Below are positions 1-4,666 of a DNA stretch of 28,066 nt, piece after piece (within the stretch, counting starts at the first letter, position 1; each line of letters begins with the position of its first letter). The translations under genes were made by a program, and so were the position numbers. The notes below the pieces were generated by a model, which worked only from the letters and a program-made list of their open reading frames with translations, was not told the origin of the DNA and made no database searches. Origin of the DNA: a virus. The stretch is from positions 1 through 28,066 of IMG/VR virus record IMGVR_UViG_3300030329_004783; one strand, 5' to 3'.

Positions 1-17
1 TAATATAAACTGGATGT

Positions 18-242
18 TTAGGATTCATCAACGTACCGCTTGTCAGCATATCTCCTCTTCTTCCATTCAGGATACCAGAGACTTGGAGCCTTGGTTATTT
101 TTTGACCAATGAGTTCAGCAAACTTGTCAATATCTTCTTGATTCCTAAAGTGAACTATAATCTTTCTAAAAGAACTTAGATCTTCCATTTCAAATTCTGG
201 CATATCTTGCCATTCTTTCTTCCATTCTTCATTGTTTTTCAT
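18..242 (-). CDS. Conserved small phage protein, function unknown
   Basis: A 74-residue acidic/basic mixed protein with no signal peptide or membrane segment. It has a recognisable core, IVHFRNQEDIDKFAELIGQ followed by a WYPE motif near residues 57-60, that I associate with small proteins recurring in marine phage genomes; no function is known to me. The ATG at 242 lies 14 bases inside the preceding gene (229-474), so the two are probably translated from one message. It is the last complete gene at the left edge; the remaining 17 bases hold nothing I can call. That it is a gene is well supported by the conserved-looking core and the overlap; any function would be a guess. Confidence 0.8.
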   Translation of the reverse strand: MKNNEEWKKEWQDMPEFEMEDLSSFRKIIVHFRNQEDIDKFAELIGQKITKAPSLWYPEWKKRRYADKRYVDES

Positions 243-474
243 TGTATTCCTCTAATCCACACTTCATACACTTACCAAAAGTTGGTTGATGAATAGTATT
301 ATCTTTACATCGAGTACAAAAAATAAAGTCTCCTTCTTCCTGAAAGTTTACACTTCCATTGTATCTTTTCTTATCACGTTCTTTCTGTCCAAAAATTTCT
401 TCCCACCTTTCACGATAGGTATCATTAGATACACGAGATTTGCCATCCCATTTAGGTTTGTCTTTCTCATTCAT
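229..474 (-). CDS. Small zinc-ribbon protein
   Basis: 81 residues, highly charged, with a C-terminal CxxC-x13-CxxC pair (CTRC ... CMKC) that should bind one zinc ion. The N-terminal half is rich in Lys, Glu and Arg and has no recognisable fold. The start codon overlaps the stop of the homing endonuclease gene as ATGA (474-471), indicating translational coupling. It could bind nucleic acid or act as a transcription adaptor, but nothing in the sequence decides this. Zinc binding is inferred from cysteine spacing only. Confidence 0.75.
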   Translation of the reverse strand: MNEKDKPKWDGKSRVSNDTYRERWEEIFGQKERDKKRYNGSVNFQEEGDFIFCTRCKDNTIHQPTFGKCMKCGLEEYNEKQ

Positions 475-884
475 TCTAAATTCATCGTTTCTTTGTATTG
501 TTGTAGACTCACTACTTTGTCATTCATTAAATAATCTGGTGTGTAGTGATCTATAATTTGTTCTATCTTATGCAATTTTGTTTGTGTAAAAGGCCACAAT
601 ACTTTTGCAACATAGTAAGCATCTCTGTGACTACATCGCCAACGCCATTGTGTTTTTTTACCAGTCCAAGATTTAGTTGGTTTGCGAATAGTTACAGTTC
701 CCACTTTTAATACATCATGAACATATCTAATAGTTGATTCATCAGTCATAGATATTTCCATTCTAATATTCCAAGTTCTATAATCTTTCTTTTTACCTTT
801 CCTCTTCTTAGGTGTTTTAGAATAAGTTACACATCCTTCACCATCAAAAAGTCCAGCGATATAAGCTGCAGCACTAACTTCCAT
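471..884 (-). CDS. LAGLIDADG-family homing endonuclease
   Basis: 137 residues with one LAGLIDADG motif near the N terminus (IAGLFDGEG, residues 9-17), whose acidic residue contributes to the metal-dependent DNA cleavage site. After it come a basic stretch (KKRKGKKK) and the beta-rich DNA-binding saddle expected of this family. A single motif and this length fit a homodimer-forming enzyme. The gene is free-standing; I see no intron or intein interrupted by it. It overlaps the preceding lipoprotein gene by 11 bases and the following gene by ATGA, so it sits inside an operon rather than between operons. It may be a selfish element, or domesticated for DNA repair or recombination. Confidence 0.85.
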   Translation of the reverse strand: MEVSAAAYIAGLFDGEGCVTYSKTPKKRKGKKKDYRTWNIRMEISMTDESTIRYVHDVLKVGTVTIRKPTKSWTGKKTQWRWRCSHRDAYYVAKVLWPFTQTKLHKIEQIIDHYTPDYLMNDKVVSLQQYKETMNLE

Positions 885-1014
885 TTTTTACCATCACTCT
901 CACTACTGTTGTCCAGGGATTCAAATCAAACTCTGCTTTAGTGCAAGAACTTGTCAGTATTACGATCATCGTTATCAACATCATCATGTTCAGATACTTT
1001 GGATTCATAAACAT
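874..1014 (-). CDS. Small lipoprotein (46 residues)
   Basis: The frame is open from 1065, but the start at 1014 is favoured because a strong AAGGAG ribosome-binding site lies four bases upstream of it. The product starts with a hydrophobic signal (NMMMLITMIVIL) ending in a lipobox-like LTSSC, so it should be lipid-modified on Cys and anchored to the bacterial membrane. Only about 20 residues remain after processing. It overlaps the 3' end of the zinc-finger gene (938-1159) in another frame and the start of the homing endonuclease gene by 11 bases. Small phage lipoproteins can act in superinfection exclusion or as outer-membrane spanin subunits; neither is shown here. Confidence 0.65.
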   Translation of the reverse strand: MFMNPKYLNMMMLITMIVILTSSCTKAEFDLNPWTTVVRVMVKNGS

Positions 1015-1159
1015 AAAATTCTCCTTCCGAGTCACATTCCCAACACTGGTGAATGTTAATCTCATTTGGGTCTTCCCTATCTGTTATTTTAATAAAGCCA
1101 TTGCCATTACAAACATTACAGATGGCTTTGTGTACTCTATACTTTTTTAATTTTACCAT
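938..1159 (-). CDS. DnaJ-type zinc-finger small protein
   Basis: 73 residues carrying two half-sites, CNVCNGNG (residues 14-21) and CWECDSEG (39-46), matching the CxxCxGxG repeats of the DnaJ cysteine-rich domain. The two half-sites would bind one zinc ion. There is no J domain, so it is not a co-chaperone in the usual sense; stand-alone CxxCxGxG proteins are common in phages, with unknown roles. The C-terminal 20 residues are acidic and lie over the 5' end of the lipoprotein gene. The gene begins inside the end of the RHH-like gene (1137-1310), consistent with one operon driven by the promoter at 1337-1365. Confidence 0.78.
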   Translation of the reverse strand: MVKLKKYRVHKAICNVCNGNGFIKITDREDPNEINIHQCWECDSEGEFYVYESKVSEHDDVDNDDRNTDKFLH

Positions 1160-1310
1160 TTAACTTCTTCGCTTTCTCATTTGCTAGTGATTCAATTGTT
1201 TTACTTATAGATAGTTTTGCATCTGGTAATAAAACCTTCGACAAAGCAATTAAAACCTTATATGTATCATGAGTTAGAGAAACATTACGGTATTTTGTTA
1301 TATCAGTCAT
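1137..1310 (-). CDS. Ribbon-helix-helix-like small protein
   Basis: I place the start at 1310 rather than the longer ATG at 1322, because an AAAGGA ribosome-binding site lies just upstream of 1310. The 57-residue product has a strand (RNVSLTHDTYKVL) followed by a helix and a second helix (SISKTIESLANEKAKKL), the order seen in Arc/CopG ribbon-helix-helix DNA-binding proteins. The basic C terminus fits DNA binding. It is the first gene downstream of a consensus promoter at 1337-1365 and could regulate that promoter or the divergent gene at 1367. The fold assignment is by eye and moderate. Confidence 0.65.
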   Translation of the reverse strand: MTDITKYRNVSLTHDTYKVLIALSKVLLPDAKLSISKTIESLANEKAKKLNGKIKKV

Positions 1311-1336
1311 ATGTCCTTTCATTTATTTATTATGAC

Positions 1337-1365
1337 TATATAGGATTTCTGTGGGAGATTGTCAA
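1337..1365 (-). promoter_or_regulatory. Sigma70-type promoter, leftward
   Basis: On the minus strand, TTGACA (1365-1360) is followed after exactly 17 bases by TATATA (1342-1337). Transcription should start near 1330, about 20 bases before the AUG at 1310. It shares TTGACAAT and the 11-mer ATCCTATATAG with the promoter at 3799-3827. The -35 box lies directly beside the ATG (1367) of the divergent plus-strand gene. Confidence 0.75.
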
Positions 1366-1366
1366 G

Positions 1367-1585
1367 ATGAAATTTATATTAGGTTTAATAATTTGTTCTT
1401 CAGTGTATCAAACTTGCTTAGAGCCATACGAATGGCCAGATAAGTTTAATAGTCACTACGAATGTATGATATTTGGTTATGAAGAGTCTATTAGAAAAGC
1501 AAAAGAGATAGGACCAAAAGATATAAATCAATTTGGTACTATTATTAAATTTTATTGTTATCAACCACCTGAAACTGAAACATAA
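1367..1585 (+). CDS. Small secreted protein, plus strand
   Basis: 72 residues from the ATG at 1367; the longer open frame from 1217 is rejected because it runs antisense through the RHH-like gene. The N terminus (MKFILGLIICSSVYQTC) is a short signal peptide or lipoprotein-like leader. The mature part has three cysteines (in QTC, YEC and FYC) and a WPDKFNS motif. I associate this pattern with small exported proteins that recur in marine phages; their function is unknown. It is one of only two plus-strand genes. The ribosome-binding site is poor (GGGAG, 11 bases away), and no good promoter of its own is seen. It ends facing the peptide deformylase gene, with hairpins between. Confidence 0.72.
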   Translation: MKFILGLIICSSVYQTCLEPYEWPDKFNSHYECMIFGYEESIRKAKEIGPKDINQFGTIIKFYCYQPPETET

Positions 1586-1607
1586 TTGACAATATGGTAG
1601 AATTGTG

Positions 1608-1664
1608 TTAAAGGAAGTTTCTTACCTTTAATACCTATCCTATCACTCTCTCTTTAGGATAGGT
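1608..1664. terminator. Two hairpins between convergent genes
   Basis: Two inverted repeats lie between the plus-strand secreted gene (ends 1585) and the minus-strand deformylase gene (ends 1654). The first is TTAAAGG (1608-1614) with CCTTTAA (1625-1631). The second is a perfect 10-base stem, ACCTATCCTA (1633-1642) with TAGGATAGGT (1655-1664), with a 12-base loop. The second includes the deformylase stop codon. Position fits a two-way terminator, but neither stem is followed by a long T run. Confidence 0.5.
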
Positions 1665-2094
1665 CTGTAATTAATTTCCCATCTAAATGATCCATTTCAT
1701 GTTGTACTATTCTGGCTGGTAAATGATAAAAAGTTTTATATTGTTCTTTTCCATGCTCACAAAACCAAGATAATGCAACATAAATAGGCCTTCTAACCTG
1801 TATTAAATCTCCAGGACAAGACAGACACCCTTCTTCTTCTGCTAATTTTTCTTTAGCTCGTTTTTCAATTTTTGGGTTGATAAATATTTGAGGTTTATTT
1901 CTTTCATTAGAACTGTCTATGACAAAAATTCTTCTATTATATCCAACTTGGTTTGCAGCAAGTCCTACACCATTACTTTGGTACATAATATTAATCATAT
2001 TACCTATAATAATTTTATTTTCATCGCTTAAAGGTATTTCTACATTTTGTGTAGGTCCTTTTAAAAAGACATCGGGTTTTTTTAATATTTTCAT
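1654..2094 (-). CDS. def: Peptide deformylase
   Basis: Removes the formyl group from the N-terminal Met of nascent proteins, using a metal ion. All three family motifs are present in the 146-residue product: GVGLAANQ (42-49), EGCLS (88-92, metal ligand Cys90) and HEMDH (132-136, two His ligands and catalytic Glu133). The protein stops only ten residues after HEMDH, so it lacks the C-terminal helix of bacterial enzymes. This shortening is known from phage deformylases such as that of Vibrio phage Vp16. I chose ATG 2094 over the in-frame GTG at 2106, because 2094 forms an ATGA overlap with the upstream 37-codon ORF. Phage versions are thought to supply deformylase activity during infection. Confidence 0.95.
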   Translation of the reverse strand: MKILKKPDVFLKGPTQNVEIPLSDENKIIIGNMINIMYQSNGVGLAANQVGYNRRIFVIDSSNERNKPQIFINPKIEKRAKEKLAEEEGCLSCPGDLIQVRRPIYVALSWFCEHGKEQYKTFYHLPARIVQHEMDHLDGKLITDLS

Positions 2095-2204
2095 ACTAAC
2101 CCCCACAGTTTCCGTGCACGTACTCCTGCAGGAGCAAAGGCTCCGAGGCTACCCCTACCATAACGGGGGTCACAGCTTGACGTACAGGGAATAGCGCGAG
2201 GCAT
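2091..2204 (-). CDS. 37-codon ORF coupled to deformylase
   Basis: Starts at ATG 2204 and ends in TGA 2093-2091, overlapping the deformylase ATG as ATGA. The predicted peptide begins MPRAIPCTSSCDPRYGRG and ends VRARKLWGLV: basic, Gly/Arg/Pro-rich, two cysteines. By my count the 114 bases are about 57% GC, far above the surroundings. An AAAAGGA site lies upstream but about 14 bases away, with a GGAC/GTCC hairpin in the gap that could bring it closer. The open frame, the ATGA junction and the upstream purine box favour a real gene. The alternative is that the bases are conserved for RNA structure (see the overlapping entry). Confidence 0.6.
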   Translation of the reverse strand: MPRAIPCTSSCDPRYGRGSLGAFAPAGVRARKLWGLV

Positions 2205-2222
2205 TATTTGGACGCCGGTCCT
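2115..2222 (-). promoter_or_regulatory. GC-rich, hairpin-dense leader of deformylase
   Basis: Read on the minus strand, this stretch can form several stems in a row: GGAC/GTCC just before ATG 2204, GTCA/TGAC, ACCCC/GGGGT, GGAGC-CTTT-GCTCC (2144-2131), and the palindrome CTCCTGCAGGAG (2134-2123). The last two share GGAG/CTCC segments and so are mutually exclusive, as in attenuators. Base composition is unlike the rest of the window. It may be a structured mRNA leader, a small RNA, or coding sequence that happens to fold. I recognise no known RNA family. Confidence 0.4.
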
Positions 2223-2230
2223 TTTCAATT

Positions 2231-2437
2231 CTATTTGCATATACACCCAAAAAAATCACCACTATTGTTATTCATCACGTGAGCGTTAAGAACTTCAGAA
2301 TATATTGTCAACTTTAATCTCAAAATATCACACAGTTCAAAACAATTTACTTTAGCAGTCAGTATTATGCCTTCCATCATCTGTTTCGTCACTGGAACTA
2401 GATGATACATTCCATCGTTTAGTATTATTAATTCCAT
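2231..2437 (-). CDS. Hypothetical small protein
   Basis: 68 residues starting MELIILNDGMYHLVPVTK and ending DFFGCICK, with a mid-region of alternating hydrophobic residues (LRLKLTIYSEVL). The start at 2437 has a good AAAGGA ribosome-binding site five bases away. It overlaps the last 86 bases of the preceding ORF (2352-2534) in another frame. The chemistry of both translations looks protein-like, so both may be expressed. No family is recognised. The deformylase leader begins 26 bases downstream of its stop. Confidence 0.5.
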   Translation of the reverse strand: MELIILNDGMYHLVPVTKQMMEGIILTAKVNCFELCDILRLKLTIYSEVLNAHVMNNNSGDFFGCICK

Positions 2438-2534
2438 TCCATTCCTTTATAAGTTTATACCAAAGCTCTTTATACTTAGGATCTTTCGTTTTATTCCAAT
2501 TATTTGCTGCTTCGTTTATCTTCTCTAGAATCAT
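2352..2534 (-). CDS. Hypothetical small charged protein
   Basis: 60 residues: an N-terminal helical, aromatic-rich part (INEAANNWNKTKDPKYKELW then YKLIKEWN) and a Ser/Asp-rich disordered tail (SSSSSDETDDGRHNTD). The start overlaps the end of the upstream gene by 35 bases. The helical part resembles small phage proteins I have seen in marine viromes, without a known role. The tail lies over the beginning of the 2231-2437 ORF, so the tail may be the less constrained of the two frames. Confidence 0.6.
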   Translation of the reverse strand: MILEKINEAANNWNKTKDPKYKELWYKLIKEWNGINNTKRWNVSSSSSDETDDGRHNTDC

Positions 2535-2694
2535 GTTTCTTTCTACCCCATGCTATTATTTTATTAAATCCTGGAACATTTATTTCTAAATTAGCATATG
2601 GTTTCCATTGCTCTTTTATCATATTTAATTCAATAATTAATACAGACCACTGTTTAGGACTTATGTTCTTACTTGTTATTGTTAGTTTTTTCAT
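2500..2694 (-). CDS. Hypothetical small basic protein
   Basis: 64 residues, basic, probably mixed alpha/beta, with a Trp-containing core (SPKQWSVLIIELNMIKEQWK) and a Lys/Arg-rich C terminus. The ATG at 2694 overlaps the stop of the 156-residue gene as ATGA and has an AAGGAG box directly upstream, so expression is well supported. No domain is recognised; a nucleic-acid-binding or host-takeover role is possible but unproven. Confidence 0.7.
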   Translation of the reverse strand: MKKLTITSKNISPKQWSVLIIELNMIKEQWKPYANLEINVPGFNKIIAWGRKKHDSREDKRSSK

Positions 2695-3161
2695 GTCTCC
2701 TTTCCTTGCATAAATTCTGGTGTTGTTCGATTAGTATATTTTGCAAAACGTTTCTTGTCGCCTACATAATAATTACGATAAGATTGTACGTAGTCGTTGG
2801 TTTTGTATTCGTCTGGCATACACTTTGGTGGTTCAGTTATCTGTGTGTGGTCTCCGTTGTCTAGCATAGCTAATTCTTTAATAACTTCGTGTGATTTGTG
2901 TACTCTATGATAACGTAATTGATATTCTGTACCTAGAGCAAGACCGTGTTTTATGGCCCATGAGTAATTATTTGGTGACTCACTAATCCATTTCGTCATA
3001 GGATGCTTTGGATAAGCTGACTTATAACCTAACTCAAAACCACGCTTACGCGCTGCAGTAGATAGCATCTGTGCTGTTTCTAGCACCATTTTAACTATAT
3101 GCTTATCACACTGCAACTGTGCAGCGATCTTTGGATCTTTATCTAGGAAGAAGATGTTCAT
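2691..3161 (-). CDS. Conserved phage protein, possible pyrimidine-dimer glycosylase-like
   Basis: 156 residues. The opening MNIFFLDKDPKIAAQLQCDK is followed by HIVKMVLETAQMLSTA and later W-x-SESPNNYSWA and RYHRVHKSHEV segments. This pattern recurs in T4-like cyanophages and marine podoviruses, where some copies are annotated as pyrimidine dimer DNA glycosylase-like. I cannot identify a catalytic site here, so the enzyme label is tentative. His- and Lys-rich conserved segments suggest an enzyme or nucleic-acid-binding protein. It is coupled to the preceding gene by ATGA (3161-3158) and may have its own promoter at 3186-3214. Confidence 0.75.
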   Translation of the reverse strand: MNIFFLDKDPKIAAQLQCDKHIVKMVLETAQMLSTAARKRGFELGYKSAYPKHPMTKWISESPNNYSWAIKHGLALGTEYQLRYHRVHKSHEVIKELAMLDNGDHTQITEPPKCMPDEYKTNDYVQSYRNYYVGDKKRFAKYTNRTTPEFMQGKET

Positions 3162-3457
3162 GTTATTCTTTCTATATCTAATAGAAATGTATGTGAGATA
3201 CAGTGTTGTGTCAACATACTTTCAGTAAATTTTTCCTTAGTATCAATATCAACTTTAGGATATTTACGTTCAGCTGACCACGCCATACCACCATATAGAC
3301 CAGCTTTTTTTAAAGCATCTCTATATATTTTCCATCTAGGCCATGATTCATCAATTGCTTTTTGACGCTTTGGAGTCATACGCTTAGGTTTTCTCCAAGT
3401 CGTATGCTTCATCATTATCTCGTACGCTTTTTCAGTACAATCTAGTTTATGAGCCAT
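3158..3457 (-). CDS. Hypothetical basic protein
   Basis: 99 residues, rich in Lys, Arg and Trp, with the segment TTWRKPKRMTPKRQKAIDES followed by W-P-R-W-K. Probably helical and nucleic-acid-binding by charge alone. No family is recognised. The start overlaps the stop of the preceding gene as TAATG (3457), and its own stop overlaps the next start as ATGA, so it sits in a tightly coupled three-gene unit downstream of the promoter at 3799-3827. Confidence 0.7.
   Translation of the reverse strand: MAHKLDCTEKAYEIMMKHTTWRKPKRMTPKRQKAIDESWPRWKIYRDALKKAGLYGGMAWSAERKYPKVDIDTKEKFTESMLTQHCISHTFLLDIERIT
3186..3214 (-). promoter_or_regulatory. Possible internal promoter, leftward
   Basis: On the minus strand TTGACA (3214-3209), a 17-base spacer, then TACATT (3191-3186). 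Predicted start near 3179, about 20 bases before ATG 3161. It lies inside the coding region of 3158-3457, so the match could be chance; the exact 17-base spacing repeats that of the two better promoters. Confidence 0.4.
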
Positions 3458-3765
3458 TAGTTTAACTGCGCTTCCTCTCTGTCTATTTTAGCATGAATAT
3501 ATCTATGGTTTGCTTCCTCTTCTAAAGCAGTTTGAAAAGTATCTTTTACCTTTTCAGTAGTACCATAATAGTCAGCCATATTAGTTGCAATATGTTTTAC
3601 TATCTGTGAAGATAGTGCATGAATACTACATCCTAAACCCATTGTTCCAAGTTCTTTAGACGCTTTATTCATTAGTCTATCAAACTTACTCATGTGTCTA
3701 TCAATAAAATCAATTATTATTTGATCCTTGATTTTTTTAGTTTGTCTCTTTGTTAGTTTTTTCAT
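3457..3765 (-). CDS. Hypothetical helical protein, first gene of early operon
   Basis: 102 residues from ATG 3765. This start has an AAAGGA box nine bases upstream; the in-frame ATG at 3792 would coincide with the predicted transcription start and lacks a ribosome-binding site. The protein is mostly helical, with a very basic N terminus (MKKLTKRQTKKIKDQ), a Gly-rich turn (GTMGLGCSIHALSSQ), and an acidic C-terminal helix. No domain is recognised. It is the first gene behind the consensus promoter at 3799-3827, so it is probably strongly and early transcribed. Confidence 0.72.
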   Translation of the reverse strand: MKKLTKRQTKKIKDQIIIDFIDRHMSKFDRLMNKASKELGTMGLGCSIHALSSQIVKHIATNMADYYGTTEKVKDTFQTALEEEANHRYIHAKIDREEAQLN

Positions 3766-3798
3766 TTTCTTTTTTCCTTTCTTTGCTTTCATGTATTC

Positions 3799-3827
3799 TA
3801 TATAGGATATAGAAGGATTATTGTCAA
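3799..3827 (-). promoter_or_regulatory. Consensus sigma70-type promoter, leftward
   Basis: Minus strand TTGACA (3827-3822), a 17-base spacer, and TATATA (3804-3799) followed by GAAT. Transcription should begin around 3792 and leave a leader of about 25 bases to ATG 3765, including its AAAGGA box. It shares TTGACAAT and the 11-mer ATCCTATATAG with the promoter at 1337-1365, suggesting duplicated or co-regulated promoters read by host RNA polymerase. Confidence 0.8.
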
Positions 3828-3840
3828 CCCCTAAAATAAA

Positions 3841-3984
3841 TTATCTTCCTTTTCTGCCTTTTCCACGATATTTTCCCATTCTTTTTTCGTGCTTATTTCT
3901 ACGTTTTTTATGTCTTCCAGGTCTTTTTCTAGGTTTATCGCGTTTAGGTTTAGTAATTACGCCAAATTTAGCCCTTTTACCCAT
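3841..3984 (-). CDS. Very basic 47-residue protein
   Basis: The peptide has about half its residues as Lys or Arg, with the ordered core KPRKRPGRHKKRRNKHEKR. The frame is fully open from ATG 3984 to TAA 3843-3841 and the start overlaps the end of the zinc-ribbon gene by 8 bases. Similar short Lys/Arg/His proteins with a GRHKK...NKHEKR core recur in marine phage genomes in my experience. It could bind DNA, RNA or ribosomes, or be a minor virion component; nothing here decides. It is the last gene of the run that starts near 8790 and is followed by the next operon's promoter. Confidence 0.75.
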   Translation of the reverse strand: MGKRAKFGVITKPKRDKPRKRPGRHKKRRNKHEKRMGKYRGKGRKGR

Positions 3985-4192
3985 TAGTAGAAGTTATTTC
4001 TAATTTTATATCTTTTGCGCTGTTTACGTGTGGAATGTATGAAATCTTACCATTAATATGTTGTTTTAAATCAGTGCCACAAGTTATGCATCTAAATAAT
4101 TCTGGTGTAAGAGATACTAAAATAGTTTCTGAAGAACAAGTGGGACAAGTTCCATTAACTAATTCTGCTCTTATATTTAAACCTTTGTACAT
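3977..4192 (-). CDS. Zinc-ribbon protein
   Basis: 71 residues with CPTC (16-19) and CITC (35-38), a classic two-knuckle zinc ribbon with a beta-rich spacer (SSETILVSLTPELFR). The C-terminal part (NGKISYIPHV) is probably a further strand. Similar short zinc ribbons are frequent in marine phages; they often bind nucleic acid or RNA polymerase, but no partner can be named. Start and the preceding lipoprotein stop overlap as TAATG (4194-4190). Confidence 0.75.
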   Translation of the reverse strand: MYKGLNIRAELVNGTCPTCSSETILVSLTPELFRCITCGTDLKQHINGKISYIPHVNSAKDIKLEITSTNG

Positions 4193-4347
4193 TAATTACA
4201 ATTCATTTTATCCAGGTCAACTGGTTTATCTTTATAAAACCATAACCAAGACTCAATTCTTGTTCCTTCTTGTGTATATGTGCATTTAGGACCAATTGCA
4301 CATGAACTTAAAGCGAATAACGCTATTATAAAAAATAATTTTTTCAT
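4192..4347 (-). CDS. Small lipoprotein (51 residues)
   Basis: Opens with MKKLFFIIALFALSSC, a textbook lipoprotein signal with Cys at position 16, followed by about 35 residues that include two more cysteines (KC, NC) and a W-L-W-F-Y cluster. It should be anchored in the membrane, exposed to the periplasm. The gene begins one base after the stop of the membrane coiled-coil gene (4349-4666) and lacks its own ribosome-binding site, so it depends on coupling. Being next to a membrane-anchored coiled-coil protein is reminiscent of inner/outer spanin pairs, but the order and sizes do not prove it. Confidence 0.72.
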   Translation of the reverse strand: MKKLFFIIALFALSSCAIGPKCTYTQEGTRIESWLWFYKDKPVDLDKMNCN

Positions 4348-4348
4348 A

Positions 4349-4666
4349 TTATTGAGATAGTGGATTAGATGTAGATACCTTAATTTCGTCTATTTGTACT
4401 TGAAGTAATTCTATTTGTTTTTCATTAATTAATGTTTTAGTATGAGAATGTTCAACTGGATGTTCGTGTGAAGTATCAACGTTTTCTAATGCAGCTACTT
4501 TTTCTTCTAGTACTGCTATTTGAGCAGAATAATCTGTAGATGATCTACCTTCTATTTCAGCTAATTTAGTTGTAATTTCTCCATACTTAACAAAGCCACC
4601 ACCTATTGCAACGATTGCTGCAATTAAAGCTGCTATTCCTGCAAGTTGGTCTTTAAGATTTTTCAT
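4349..4666 (-). CDS. Membrane-anchored coiled-coil protein
   Basis: 105 residues. An N-terminal membrane segment (AGIAALIAAIVAIGGGFVKYG, about residues 9-29) is followed by heptad-like coiled coil (TTKLAEIEGR, AVLEEKVAALE), a His-rich linker (SHEHPVEHSH) and a second coil (KQIELLQVQIDEI). The His cluster could bind metal. It has the plan of inner-membrane spanins and of several small phage membrane proteins near 19239-20317. It overlaps the end of the Glu-rich gene by 14 bases and is followed at once by a lipoprotein. Function unknown. Confidence 0.75.
   Translation of the reverse strand: MKNLKDQLAGIAALIAAIVAIGGGFVKYGEITTKLAEIEGRSSTDYSAQIAVLEEKVAALENVDTSHEHPVEHSHTKTLINEKQIELLQVQIDEIKVSTSNPLSQ

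Noticed and set aside
1217-1366. Upstream extension of the plus-strand secreted protein
   Set aside because: It runs antisense through the RHH-like gene and its promoter; the signal peptide begins at 1367.
1586-1614. TTGACA at 1586 as a rightward promoter
   Set aside because: No acceptable -10 box at 16-18 bases, and there is no plus-strand gene downstream.
2105-2222. tRNA or tmRNA in the GC-rich island
   Set aside because: No T-loop consensus, no acceptor stem with seven pairs and no CCA; stems do not form a cloverleaf.
2650-2864. Plus-strand hydrophobic frames (2504-2713, 2673-2864)
   Set aside because: Antisense to two well-supported coupled minus-strand genes, without translation signals.
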